Shown here piece by piece: positions 56,280 to 64,000 of a stretch of 64,000 nt of DNA. A program made the position numbers and the translations under genes. This stretch comes from Streptomyces sp. NBC_01304. Lineage in GTDB: Bacteria; Actinomycetota; Actinomycetes; Streptomycetales; Streptomycetaceae. The notes under the pieces are model-generated. The model was not told the origin of the DNA. It ran no database searches and was given only the letters and a program-made list of their open reading frames with translations. The number at the start of each line of letters is the position of its first letter. Within the stretch, counting starts at the first letter, position 1. Location of the stretch: positions 744,001-808,000 of the forward strand of contig NZ_CP109055.1 of the NCBI RefSeq assembly GCF_035975855.1, written 5' to 3'.

Positions 56280-56942
56280 TCACCGTTGCGCGGACGTCAG
56301 GCGGCCGCGCAGGTCCTCCCAGTAGAGGTGCAGCATCCGCTTGAGCTCGTCCACGGTCTCCAGGTCAGACTCACCGGGACTCTTGAAGACCTCGTGCAGC
56401 ACCGCGTTGGCGGCCCACACCACCATCCGCGTCGCCCGTTCCGCCCGCTCACCGCCGGGCCCGCCGGTCAGGTGCTCGACGATGCGCTGCAGGCCCTCGG
56501 CGATGAGCGTGTTGCTCGCGTCGTCTGCCCGCGCGAGCTCGGGACTGAGGTGCCGTCCGGCCCACAGCGCGCTGCCGCCCGGCTGGGACCGGAAGAGTTC
56601 GGCGTAGACATCGACCAACGTACCGACCGGGTCGGCCAGTTCGCCCTCGACGGCACGCTCCACGAGTTCGTCGGTGGCGGTCTTGAAGGCCGATAGGTAC
56701 TGCTGGCCGAGTGCGTCCACGACGGCGCTCTTGTCGGGGTAGAACTGGTAGATGCTGCCGACCGGCGCGCCCGCCTCCTCGGCGATCCGCCGCATCGTCA
56801 GCGCCTCGTACCCCTCCTGGGACAGGATCCGGTCGGCCGCCGCGAGGATGGCCTCGACCCGGGCCCGGCTGCGTGCCTGCTGAGGCTGCCTCCGCAGCCG
56901 CGCCGCCGACGTCGGCTGCGGCTTCCCTGCTTGCGTCACCAC
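56280..56942 (-). CDS. TetR family transcriptional regulator
   Basis: 220 residues. The N-terminal HTH (about 22-70) reads RSRARVEAILAAADRILSQE, GYEALTMRRIAEEAGAPVGSIYQFYPDKSAVVDAL, the canonical TetR block. The all-helical C-terminal ligand domain is not specific. It is on the same strand as, and upstream of, the beta-glucosidase/MFS operon, with the palindrome 56058-56079 between them, so it probably represses that operon. No start signal is strong; the ATG at 56942 was taken, with GTG at 56939 possible. Confidence 0.9.
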   Translation of the reverse strand: MVTQAGKPQPTSAARLRRQPQQARSRARVEAILAAADRILSQEGYEALTMRRIAEEAGAPVGSIYQFYPDKSAVVDALGQQYLSAFKTATDELVERAVEGELADPVGTLVDVYAELFRSQPGGSALWAGRHLSPELARADDASNTLIAEGLQRIVEHLTGGPGGERAERATRMVVWAANAVLHEVFKSPGESDLETVDELKRMLHLYWEDLRGRLTSAQR

Positions 56943-57047
56943 GAGCCCCCGGTCGTCCGATGACGCGAACGTAACACGGGGCCACGGAGCGGGGGCCGGC
57001 CCATGGGTGTGGTCTGGTGGGCCGGCGGTCCGGCCCCCCGCAGTGGA

Positions 57048-57218
57048 TCAGAGGCTGCCGACGATCAACCAGGCAGCGATGCCGAGCACCGCCAGGTACC
57101 CGCCTACGGACAGCGTCTTGCCCAGACGTTCCCGTCCGGCGCCTTCGAGCCACCGGCCCATGAGGCCGACCAATGGTGCTCCGAAGACGATCAGCAGAAT
57201 ACCGATGAGGAAATCCAC
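57048..57218 (-). CDS. small two-helix membrane protein, 56 aa
   Basis: The frame starts at a GTG (57218) after AGGGGCGGGCATC and encodes 56 residues. The first membrane helix is FLIGILLIVFGAPLVGLM, a short basic loop follows (GRWLEGAGRERLGK), and the second helix is YLAVLGIAAWLIVGSL, ending directly at TGA. Amphipathic order and codon use (mostly G/C in third position) support a real gene, although the plus strand is also open here. No family was recognised. It stands alone between the TetR gene and a plus-strand acetyltransferase. Confidence 0.6.
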   Translation of the reverse strand: MDFLIGILLIVFGAPLVGLMGRWLEGAGRERLGKTLSVGGYLAVLGIAAWLIVGSL

Positions 57219-57382
57219 GATGCCCGCCCCTGGTTGCGATCACTCCCCAGTGATCGAGAGCAGAATCGTAAGTCACAGCCGCCCCCCTGGTGAACCCCTC
57301 ATCCGGCACCACGACATTGCGTGGCCCAGGGTCTGGCCATGGCTCCGCTCGTGACCCGCAGGACGGGTCGTAGGCTTCCACC

Positions 57383-57955
57383 GTGAACGACACCCACGGC
57401 ATACGCATCAGACCGGGCGGCCCGGCCGACGTACCAGCCATTCTGACCATGCTCGACGCCGCCGTGGTCTGGATGAACGATCGTGGCAACACCGAGCAGT
57501 GGGGCTCCACGCCGTATTCACAGCAGTCCGGCGGAGTGGAGCGGGTTCAGCGGTACACGACCGAGAACGCCTCGTACATCGCCGAGTTGGCCGGGACACC
57601 CGTCGGAGCACTGGTCCTGGACAGCGGACCCAGCCCGCAGATGCCGATCGCGCCCGCCGAGGAACCCGAACGGTACGTCCGCCTGCTGATCTCCGACCGG
57701 CAGCACGCCGGTCTCGGCATCGGGGCGGCGCTGCTGGCCCATGCCACCGAGGAGACCCGACGGGCCGACGTGGCACTGCTGCGGGTCGACTGCTGGGCGG
57801 GCGGCGGAGGCGAACTGGTCGCGTTCTACGAGCGCAACGGCTTCATCCCCACCACGCGTTTCCTGTCCGGGGCCTGGCCGGGCCAGGTCCTGGCCCGGCG
57901 GGTCGGCCGAAGGCTCGGGCAGGGCAGCCCGTTCGCCCGGCTCGGCGGCGGGTGA
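57383..57955 (+). CDS. GNAT family N-acetyltransferase
   Basis: 190 residues. GNAT motifs: IRIRPGGPADVPAILTML at the N-terminus, RYVRLLISDRQHAGLGIGAALLAHA (acetyl-CoA pyrophosphate loop Q/R-x-x-G-x-G/A) and LLRVDCWAGGGGELVAFYERNGF. The substrate is unknown. The GTG start at 57383 lacks a good Shine-Dalgarno. A second, different GNAT gene follows at 58122 in the same direction with a 166-bp gap. Confidence 0.85.
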   Translation: MNDTHGIRIRPGGPADVPAILTMLDAAVVWMNDRGNTEQWGSTPYSQQSGGVERVQRYTTENASYIAELAGTPVGALVLDSGPSPQMPIAPAEEPERYVRLLISDRQHAGLGIGAALLAHATEETRRADVALLRVDCWAGGGGELVAFYERNGFIPTTRFLSGAWPGQVLARRVGRRLGQGSPFARLGGG

Positions 57956-58121
57956 CCGCGACGGGCGCGACCACCCAGCCGCCTGACTCCTTGTCCGGCT
58001 CCGCGCCCCGCCCGCCTCACCAAGTCCTGCCCGCCGGCCGCCCGTTACGACAACTCGGAGTTGTCCGCGACGCAACCGCACCTTGACTCGTACCGTCACG
58101 GTGGGGCGATCATGGCTCGTG

Positions 58122-58703
58122 ATGCGCGAACTGTCGACGCCGCCCGTACTCCCCTCCGGTCTGCTCTCGGGCTCTCCTCAGCCCGTGCTGCCCGCTGCCC
58201 AGGGTCTGCTGCTGCGGCCCTGGGAATCGGCTGACGCCCCGGTGTTCCTGTCCGCCTACCAGGACGCGGAGATTCGCCGCTGGCACACGCGCCGCCCCCT
58301 CACCGAGGCCCGCGTCCTGGAGTGGTTCGACGCCTACCGCCGGGACTGGGTTGGTGAGAAGGGCGGCCACTGGGCGGTCGCCCACGAGGGCGGCGACGTA
58401 CTCGGCCGGATCGCCCTGCGTGGCTTCGATTTCGATGACGGCATCGCCGACATCAGCTACTGGGTGCTCCCGGCCGCCCGCGGCCGGGGTGTGGCGACCA
58501 ACGCCATGGCAGCACTCTCGGCCTGGGCGCTGGATGAGATCGGCTTCTACCGCCTGTACCTGGACCATTCGACGCGCAACCAGGCCTCCTGCCGGGTCGC
58601 CACAAAGTCCGGCTACCTGCTCGAAGGCACCCAGCGCAGTGCCGCCGTGCACGACGACGGTCGGCACGACATGCATCTGCACGCCCGAACCCGGGAGGAT
58701 TGA
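58122..58703 (+). CDS. RimJ/RimL-type GNAT acetyltransferase
   Basis: 193 residues from the ATG at 58122 (a TTG at 58083 and a GTG at 58119 are in frame). LLLRPWESADAPVFLSAYQDAEIRRW opens the domain; the acetyl-CoA site is DISYWVLPAARGRGVATNAM, and LYLDHSTRNQASCRVATKSGY-like sequence closes it (the family's N-x-x-S-x-x-V...GF pattern). RimJ/L-like proteins acetylate protein N-termini or small amines. It converges on the AhpD-like gene, with a 45-bp gap. Confidence 0.85.
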   Translation: MRELSTPPVLPSGLLSGSPQPVLPAAQGLLLRPWESADAPVFLSAYQDAEIRRWHTRRPLTEARVLEWFDAYRRDWVGEKGGHWAVAHEGGDVLGRIALRGFDFDDGIADISYWVLPAARGRGVATNAMAALSAWALDEIGFYRLYLDHSTRNQASCRVATKSGYLLEGTQRSAAVHDDGRHDMHLHARTRED

Positions 58704-58748
58704 ACCTGCCTGCCGGTCGATCAGGTGGGCGGCCGGTCATTGCCCGCC

Positions 58749-59198
58749 TCACCAGGTCTTGCCGGCCTGCTCCCGGACGGTGCGGTTGATCCGGTTGAAG
58801 AAGTTGGTGAGCGCGATCTCCAGGGTGATCGCCCCCAGTTGCTCCTCGGTGAAGTGGTCCGCGGCGGCGTCCCAGATCTCGTCGGTCACGCCCGGTGCGC
58901 CGTCCTGGAGCCGGGTCGCGGCCTCGGTCAGCGCCAGGGCCGCCCGCTCCTCGTCGGTGTAGAAGGGCGTGTCACGCCACGCGGCCACGTGGTGCAGCCG
59001 CTGGTCCGTCTCGCCGGCCTTCTTCGCCGCCTCGGTCGAGGCGAAGACGCACGGGCTGCAGGCGTTGATCTGGCTGGCGCGCAGGTGGATCAGGCCCAGC
59101 AGGCTCCCGTCCACGCCCCCGGCGTAAATCGCCTTGTAGAGGTGCTGGATCGCAGTGGTCACGTCGGGGTTCGGGGCGCTCGTCATGCGTGCTTCCAT
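58749..59198 (-). CDS. AhpD-like/carboxymuconolactone decarboxylase family protein
   Basis: 149 residues with the CMD/AhpD helical core: LLGLIHLRASQINACSPCVFASTEAAKKAGE holds the redox CxxC (CSPC), followed by LHHVAAWRDTPFYTDEERAALALTEAAT. Such proteins are alkylhydroperoxidase-like reductases. The ATG at 59198 has AAGGAG 8 nt upstream. It is divergent from the ECF41-type sigma factor gene; this pairing (COE proteins next to ECF41) is a recognised genomic signature, and the sigma factor probably drives this gene. Confidence 0.88.
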   Translation of the reverse strand: MEARMTSAPNPDVTTAIQHLYKAIYAGGVDGSLLGLIHLRASQINACSPCVFASTEAAKKAGETDQRLHHVAAWRDTPFYTDEERAALALTEAATRLQDGAPGVTDEIWDAAADHFTEEQLGAITLEIALTNFFNRINRTVREQAGKTW

Positions 59199-59303
59199 CG
59201 GTGTTGCTCCTTCATCGGTGAGTCATCGGCGACTCGTCGGTTACTTGAGCCCCTTCGGGCCCGTCATCACCCATGACGGAGCAGTTTCGAGAAAGGTAAC
59301 AAC
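59199..59303. promoter_or_regulatory. divergent promoter region with inverted repeat CCGTCAT/ATGACGG
   Basis: The 105-bp region between the AhpD-like and sigma genes carries CCGTCAT (59261-59267) and ATGACGG (59273-59279) around a 5-nt centre. ECF41 promoters have a CGTC -10 element, and both arms of the repeat contain CGTC reading outward, so this may be part of an autoregulated promoter. The TGTCACA -35 element was not found in exact form. Confidence 0.4.
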
Positions 59304-60182
59304 ATGTCGCACAGCAGCCCGGCGGACCCGATGGCCGAGGCGTTCGAGGCCCAGCGCGACCGGCTGCGTGCGGTCGCCCACCGTATGCTCGGCTCGCACG
59401 CCGACGCCGAGGACGTGGTCCAGGAGGCCTGGCTGCGACTCTCCCGCCAGGACGCGGCGGTCATCCAGAACCTCGCCGGCTGGCTGACCACGGTGGTCGG
59501 CCGGATCAGCCTCGACGTCCTGCGCTCTCGCCAGACCCGCCCTGAGGCGTCCTACGACGACGGTCTGTCCGAGCTCGTGGTGACGCTCGACGACGGTCCG
59601 GTTCCCGAGGACGACGCGGTGCTCGCCGACTCGGTCGGGCTCGCGCTGCTCGTCGTCCTGGAGTCGCTCAGGCCGAGCGAGCGGCTGGCGTTCGTGCTGC
59701 ACGACCTGTTCGCCGTCCCGTTCGACGAGATCGCCCAGATCCTCGGCAAGTCCACCGCCGCCACCAAGATGCTCGCCGGCCGCGCCCGCAAGAAGGTGCA
59801 GGCGACCCGGCGGCCGAACGGCGTCGGCCGCGAGCAGCGCGAGGTGGTCCAGGCCTTCCTGGCAGCGGCTCGCCGCGGCGACTTCGAGGAGTTGCTGCGC
59901 GTCCTGGACCCCGATGTGAAGCTGACCGTCGACACCCCCGACGGCGTGGTCGTCGCCCTCGGCGCCACCAAGGTCGCCGCCGGTGCGCAACTGTCCGCCA
60001 GTGCGGCCACTCAGGGACGGACGGTGCTCGTCAACGGCCTCCCCGGGGTCGTGTCCTGGCACGAGGACGGCAGCCCGGCCTCGGTCCTCGCCTTCACCGT
60101 CACCGACGGCCGCATCACCGACATCTCGGTCGTGATCGACCCGGCCAAGCTGGCGCGGATGGATCTGCCGGATCCGGCGTGA
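59304..60182 (+). CDS. ECF41-type RNA polymerase sigma factor (SigJ-like)
   Basis: 292 residues. Sigma-2 covers about 10-75 (AHRMLGSHADAEDVVQEAWLRL, LAGWLTTVVGRISLDVLRSRQ) and sigma-4 about 115-170 (RPSERLAFVLHDLFAVPFDEIAQIL, AATKMLAGRARKKV). The C-terminal extension of about 110 residues has a SnoaL-like fold (REVVQAFLAAARRGDFEELLRVLDPDVKLTVDTPDG), which marks ECF41 and controls its activity in place of a separate anti-sigma factor. It is divergent from the AhpD-like gene, its presumed target. The ATG at 59304 follows GAGAAAGG. Confidence 0.93.
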   Translation: MSHSSPADPMAEAFEAQRDRLRAVAHRMLGSHADAEDVVQEAWLRLSRQDAAVIQNLAGWLTTVVGRISLDVLRSRQTRPEASYDDGLSELVVTLDDGPVPEDDAVLADSVGLALLVVLESLRPSERLAFVLHDLFAVPFDEIAQILGKSTAATKMLAGRARKKVQATRRPNGVGREQREVVQAFLAAARRGDFEELLRVLDPDVKLTVDTPDGVVVALGATKVAAGAQLSASAATQGRTVLVNGLPGVVSWHEDGSPASVLAFTVTDGRITDISVVIDPAKLARMDLPDPA

Positions 60183-60314
60183 ATCGAGAAGGCCAACAGC
60201 GCCCCGAATCAGGAGAATTGCACCACAGGACGGGCAATGGTCTGCTGTATGAGCGCCGCTGACCCAAGCCCGACAGGGGGACCGTCCCGGACGACACCGC
60301 TCGATTGCGGCGCG

Positions 60315-61247
60315 TCAGTGCTCGTACTCCCGACCCGTGACGCACCACTCCAGCACGGACATCGCCGCCGACATCTTGTGATGCGCCTGCCGCCACGCGC
60401 GGCTGCGGGCCCCGTCGAGCACGTCGTCGGTGACCTCCTGGCCGCGCACCGCGGGCAGGTCGTGCAGGAACACGGTGTGCGGGGAGGCGACCTTGGCGAG
60501 GAATTCCTCGTCGATGCGGAAACCGTCGAACGACCTGAGCCAGTCGGCGTCCGCCTTCGGCACGCCCATGGTCTGCCAGCGGCTGGTGTAGACCGCGTCC
60601 ACGGTCCCGGTGACCTGGTCGATGCCGGTGTGCTGCGTCACCTGGGCGCGGCCGCCGCCCAGTTGCTCGGCCGTCTCGAGGACGTCGTCGGGGACTTCGT
60701 AGCCGGCCGGGCACAGCAGGGTGAGCCGCAGTCCCGGGGTGAGGGCGGCGGCGTACGCGAGGGCCGCGGCCGAGCTGTTGCCCTCGCCGACGCACAGGAC
60801 GTGCCGCCCGGCGAGGGTGCCGAACTCCTCGGCGACCGTGGTCAGATCGGCGATGGCCTGGGTGGGGTGCTCGCCCTCGCTCAGCGCGTTGACGACGGAC
60901 AGGTCGGCGGCGGAGCCGAGGCCGCGCATCTCCTCGATGGGCCCGTTGGTCCGTACGACGAGCCCGTCGAGGTACTCCGCCATGACGCGGGCAGTGTCCT
61001 GGAGCGTCTCCCCGGTGACGAGCTGGAGGTCGTCGGGGCCGTACGCGATGGTGTGCGCGCCGAGCCGGGTGGCACCGGCCCAGAACGACGTACGGGTGCG
61101 GGTGGAGGACTTGCTGAAGTAGATGCCGACACAGCGGTCCGTGAGGGTCTTGGTGCGGGCGCCTTCGCGGCCGAAGCGGACGGCGCGCGCGACGAGGTAG
61201 TCGAGCTCGGCGGAGTTCAGATCGGTGAGCGAGATCAGATTGCGCAT
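60315..61247 (-). CDS. ornithine carbamoyltransferase-like enzyme
   Basis: 310 residues, full length. The carbamoyl-phosphate loop is SKSSTRTRTSF (45-55), followed by ETLQDTARVMAEYLDGLVVR and the HPTQ motif (127-130). Where catabolic and anabolic OTCs have HCLPA, this protein has HDLPAVRG, so the catalytic Cys is Asp and the acceptor may not be ornithine. It sits directly behind an XRE/NB-ARC regulator gene (13-bp overlap), unlike an arginine-operon argF. I infer a specialised carbamoyltransferase under that regulator; no acceptor can be named. Confidence 0.85.
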   Translation of the reverse strand: MRNLISLTDLNSAELDYLVARAVRFGREGARTKTLTDRCVGIYFSKSSTRTRTSFWAGATRLGAHTIAYGPDDLQLVTGETLQDTARVMAEYLDGLVVRTNGPIEEMRGLGSAADLSVVNALSEGEHPTQAIADLTTVAEEFGTLAGRHVLCVGEGNSSAAALAYAAALTPGLRLTLLCPAGYEVPDDVLETAEQLGGGRAQVTQHTGIDQVTGTVDAVYTSRWQTMGVPKADADWLRSFDGFRIDEEFLAKVASPHTVFLHDLPAVRGQEVTDDVLDGARSRAWRQAHHKMSAAMSVLEWCVTGREYEH

Positions 61248-62701
61248 ATCGGGGTCGCGACCCTTTCTACGGATGCGGCGGAGGAGACGGCGGCGGGCAC
61301 CCGCGCGGGGACCGGCGCGCGGTCCCGGCGCTCCGCCGCCACCAGGTGCTTGACCAGGTTGAGGACGCTGAAGCGGCTCACCGCGTCGGCCCGCGACTCC
61401 TCGGCACCGACCGGACAGATCAGTCCGCGCAGCAGCAGCGCGTGCACCCCGCGCCCCACCTCGGCCGCATTCCCCGGCGTGCGGCGCGCGACGGTGTCGA
61501 CGGTCCAGGCGCCCTCGTAAGCGGCGAGGGTGCGCAGCAGGGCGCCGTGCTGCGGGGACATCCGGGCGATGGTGTGTTCCAGGGAGCGGCGCAGCCCCAG
61601 GGCGGAGCCCGGGTCGGAGACCGGCTCGGTGAGCATCACCGGGGAACGCCGGGCGGCCTCGAGCAACTGGTGCGGGGCGTAGACGGAGAGCCAGGTGGCG
61701 GCCGACTCGAGTGCCAGGGGCACTCCGTCGAGGGCCTGGCAGACGCGGGACATGGTGGCCACGACGGATTCGGTGGGCAGGATCTCGGGCCGCAGGTAGC
61801 GCAGGTACGACATCATCAGGTGCAGCGCGGGCTGTTCGGGAACGTCGGCCGGTTCGCAGTCGGCGGGAAGGGCGAGCGGGGCGAGCGGTAAGACCCGCCC
61901 GGCGAGGCCCAGTTCGGGCTCCCGGGTGGTGACGAGGATGCTCAACCGTGAGCTGCTGTGCAGGAGTTGCAGCAGCGCGGACTTGACGGAGTCGGTCTTC
62001 TCCAGGCCGTCGAGGACGAGCAGCGTGGGCTTGCCGTCGATGACCCGGGGGATCTCGGCGAACGGCCCGCAGTCGTTGACCAGTTCGCGCACCCAGTCGG
62101 CGAGCATCTGCTGGGAGCGGCCCTCGATCGCGTTGACCGAGCCGCCCATGGGCACCCACACGATGGGTGTCTGGTGCCTGCGGTGCAGGACCCGGGTGGC
62201 TTCCAGCGCGAGCCGGGTCTTGCCGACGCCCATGCCGCCGACGATGCTGACGAACCGCTCGCGCTCGGTGCCGAGCAGTTCGGTGACCGCGCGCAGGTGC
62301 GGGCCGCGGCCGACGAACGGTCCTGTCGCCACCGGGGGTGCGGCCGGTTCGGTGTTGTACACCTTCTTGAGCGCGTCGGCGACGGACCGGCTGCCGGTGG
62401 ACATCTCCAGGGCGGCGCGGCGCGGGCCGCTGAGCCGCATCGCGTCGGCGAGCAACCGGACGGTGTCCTTGCGGGGCCGCTGCACGCGGCCGAGTTCGAG
62501 GTCGCGGATGGCCCGTACGCTGACGGTGGAGAGGCCGGCCAGCTGTTCCTGGGTCAGTCCGGACCTGATTCGGGCTTCCTTGAGCAGCCGGCTCAGTCGC
62601 TGCTCGTCTGTGTGGGCACTTGTCCCGGTCTGCGGATCCGGCTGAGCGGCGCGAGTGTCCGCTCCGCTCAGGAGACCGGCAAGGGGCGTCTGATGAGGCA
62701 T
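61235..62701 (-). CDS. XRE-type HTH / NB-ARC ATPase regulator
   Basis: 488 residues from the ATG at 62701; the frame is open to 62884. HTH about 35-90: LSRLLKEARIRSGLTQEQLAG, VSVRAIRDLELGRV. It is followed by a STAND-type ATPase with P-loop VGGMGVGKTRLA (154-165), Walker B LLVLDGLEKTD, and the sensor block LSILVTTREPELGL. A short winged-helix region ends the protein; the long TPR repeats of larger SARP/LAL relatives are absent. It overlaps and precedes the carbamoyltransferase gene, which it probably regulates together with itself. Confidence 0.87.
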   Translation of the reverse strand: MPHQTPLAGLLSGADTRAAQPDPQTGTSAHTDEQRLSRLLKEARIRSGLTQEQLAGLSTVSVRAIRDLELGRVQRPRKDTVRLLADAMRLSGPRRAALEMSTGSRSVADALKKVYNTEPAAPPVATGPFVGRGPHLRAVTELLGTERERFVSIVGGMGVGKTRLALEATRVLHRRHQTPIVWVPMGGSVNAIEGRSQQMLADWVRELVNDCGPFAEIPRVIDGKPTLLVLDGLEKTDSVKSALLQLLHSSSRLSILVTTREPELGLAGRVLPLAPLALPADCEPADVPEQPALHLMMSYLRYLRPEILPTESVVATMSRVCQALDGVPLALESAATWLSVYAPHQLLEAARRSPVMLTEPVSDPGSALGLRRSLEHTIARMSPQHGALLRTLAAYEGAWTVDTVARRTPGNAAEVGRGVHALLLRGLICPVGAEESRADAVSRFSVLNLVKHLVAAERRDRAPVPARVPAAVSSAASVERVATPICAI

Positions 62702-62811
62702 CTCTCTCCAGAATGGTTCGGGGCGTGCTGCCGGTGGCTCTCCCTTCGCAGTATGGAATGCGGCTGCTACAGGGGGACTTGAGGTCAGCTGACACGCGCC
62801 CCGAACAAGCC

Positions 62812-64000
62812 CTAGAGAACGGCCAGTTCCGCCTCCAGGTCGTCCAGGCCGAGGGATCCCTGGGACAGGGCCGCCATGTGCCACCGCTTGAGGTCGAAGG
62901 CGCTGCCGCCTGCCTTGCGGGCGGCGTCGCGGCCGCGCAGCCAGGCCCGCTCGCCGAGCTTGTAGCCGATGGCCTGGCCGGGCACGCTCTGGTAGCGGAT
63001 CAGCTCGTTGCGGATGAAGGCCGCGGGCCGGCCGCTGTGCAGGCCGAAGAATTCCTCTGCCAGGTCAGGGTTCCAGCGCTCCCCCGGACGGAACGGCGAG
63101 TGGGCGGGGATCTCCAGCTCCAGGTGCATCCCGATGTCGATCACCACGCGTACGGCACGCATCATCTGCGCGTCGAGATACCCGAGGCGGTGCTCCGGGT
63201 TGCCCAGGAAGCCCAACTCGTCCATGAGACGTTCGGCGTACAGCGCCCAACCCTCGGCGTTGGCACTGACCATGCCCACCCCCGTCTGGAAGCGGGACAG
63301 CGACCCGGCCAGGTGCGCCCACTGGGCGAGTTGGAGATGGTGTCCGGGAACGCCCTCGTGGTACCAGGTCGAGACCAGTTCGTACGTGGGGAAGCGGGTG
63401 CGGCCCGCCGTGGGCAGCCAGGTGCGTCCGGGCCGGGTGAAGTCCAGTGACGGCGAGGTGTAGTACGGCGCCGGGCTGGCGCCGGCCGGGGCGATGCAGG
63501 ACTCGACGCGCTTGACCCGCTCGGCCATGTCGAAGTGCGTTCCGTCGAGCTTCTCGATCGCCTCGTCCATGAGGTCCTGCAGCCAGCGCTGCACCGCCTC
63601 GGTCCCGTCGACGGCGTGGCCGTGGGTCTCCAGGTGCTCCAGCACCGCCCAGGGATTCTCGGATCCCGGCAGGATCTTCGCGGCCTCGACGCGCATCTCG
63701 GACAGCAGCCGGTGGAATTCGGACCAGCCGTAGTCGTAGGCCTCGGCCAGGTCGAGCTCGATCCCGTTGAAGTAGCGGGCCGAGCGGACGTAGCGCTCCT
63801 CACCGACGACGTTCGCGGCTCCCTCGACGGCGGGGGCGTACGCGTCACGCAGCCAGTCGCGCAGGTGGACCAACGCGTCGGTGGCAACCCCTGCCGCGCC
63901 GGCCAGTTCGGTACGCAGGGCCTCGGGTCCGGGGGCCACGAGGTCGGCGAACCAGCCGCCCTTCTCACCGATGGAGTCGTCCAACTGGCGGATGAGTGCG
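62812..64000 (-). CDS. DUF885 family metallopeptidase-like protein (5' truncated by window)
   Basis: About 395 visible residues; the frame continues past the right edge, so the N-terminus is missing. The zinc motif is TWYHEGVPGHHLQLA (HExxxGHH form of the DUF885 family), with MVSANAEGWALYAERLMDELG supplying the downstream Glu. LSFDFTRPGRTW-like spacing and the C-terminal YKLGERAWLRGRDAARK also fit. DUF885 proteins are predicted thermolysin-like peptidases of unknown substrate. It is 110 bp upstream of the XRE/NB-ARC gene on the same strand and appears unrelated to it. Confidence 0.88.
   Translation of the reverse strand, partial: ALIRQLDDSIGEKGGWFADLVAPGPEALRTELAGAAGVATDALVHLRDWLRDAYAPAVEGAANVVGEERYVRSARYFNGIELDLAEAYDYGWSEFHRLLSEMRVEAAKILPGSENPWAVLEHLETHGHAVDGTEAVQRWLQDLMDEAIEKLDGTHFDMAERVKRVESCIAPAGASPAPYYTSPSLDFTRPGRTWLPTAGRTRFPTYELVSTWYHEGVPGHHLQLAQWAHLAGSLSRFQTGVGMVSANAEGWALYAERLMDELGFLGNPEHRLGYLDAQMMRAVRVVIDIGMHLELEIPAHSPFRPGERWNPDLAEEFFGLHSGRPAAFIRNELIRYQSVPGQAIGYKLGERAWLRGRDAARKAGGSAFDLKRWHMAALSQGSLGLDDLEAELAVL

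Overview
The window is high-GC actinobacterial DNA, most likely Streptomyces or a close relative. GC-rich third codon positions, GTG starts, ATGA/GTGA gene overlaps, a WhiJ-type regulator group, rare TTA codons and a Streptomyces-style MITE all point that way. I could run no database search, so family names rest on motifs read in the translations.

Layout. 1-4904: an anion/arsenite permease end, three small enzymes and a LuxR/NB-ARC regulator. 4939-13402: the left arm of a non-ribosomal peptide (NRPS) cluster, holding an aminotransferase, P450, type II thioesterase and SAM methyltransferase in one operon, then an MFS exporter and a divergent stand-alone adenylation-carrier didomain. 13473-17470: an island of ordinary-looking genes (nuclease-like protein, APH-like kinase, DinB, MccF-like S66 peptidase, Cys-rich protein, small secreted protein). 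17622-43469: one 26-kb minus-strand operon whose genes mostly overlap or nearly abut. It reads glutamate mutase sigma, a glutamate mutase epsilon/AsnRS-like fusion, an FMN glutamate-synthase-like protein, two NRPSs (three and two modules, thioesterase at the end), then a PduX-like GHMP kinase, a cysteine-synthase-like PLP enzyme, an ATP-grasp ligase and an argininosuccinate-lyase-like enzyme. 43718-44486: a small gene ended by a MITE, then MbtH. 44622-50779: acyl-CoA dehydrogenase, SAV2177-type methyltransferase, and a WhiJ-type group (HATPase, DUF397, XRE/DUF5753) linked to two copies of a 12-bp-period repeat. 51005-64000: secreted dipeptidase-like protein, beta-glucosidase/MFS/TetR sugar module with a visible operator, two GNATs, an ECF41-type sigma factor with its AhpD-like partner, an OTC-like carbamoyltransferase with an XRE/NB-ARC regulator, and a partial DUF885 protein.

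How the cluster may work (inference). Glutamate mutase would make 3-methylaspartate from glutamate. The fused AsnRS-like domain has no anticodon-binding domain and resembles archaeal ammonia-dependent asparagine synthetases, so it could amidate that product to 3-methylasparagine. Kinase, PLP enzyme and ArgH-like lyase match the route to 2,3-diaminobutyrate from threonine. The A-T didomain, P450 and type II thioesterase match the triad that hydroxylates a carrier-bound amino acid, and the methyltransferase plus aminotransferase could supply a beta-methylated precursor. Five main-line modules (the first with a degenerate condensation domain) would join the residues and the terminal thioesterase would release the peptide. 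I recognise no known product with exactly this set. The epsilon/AsnRS-like fusion is the strongest candidate for something undescribed.
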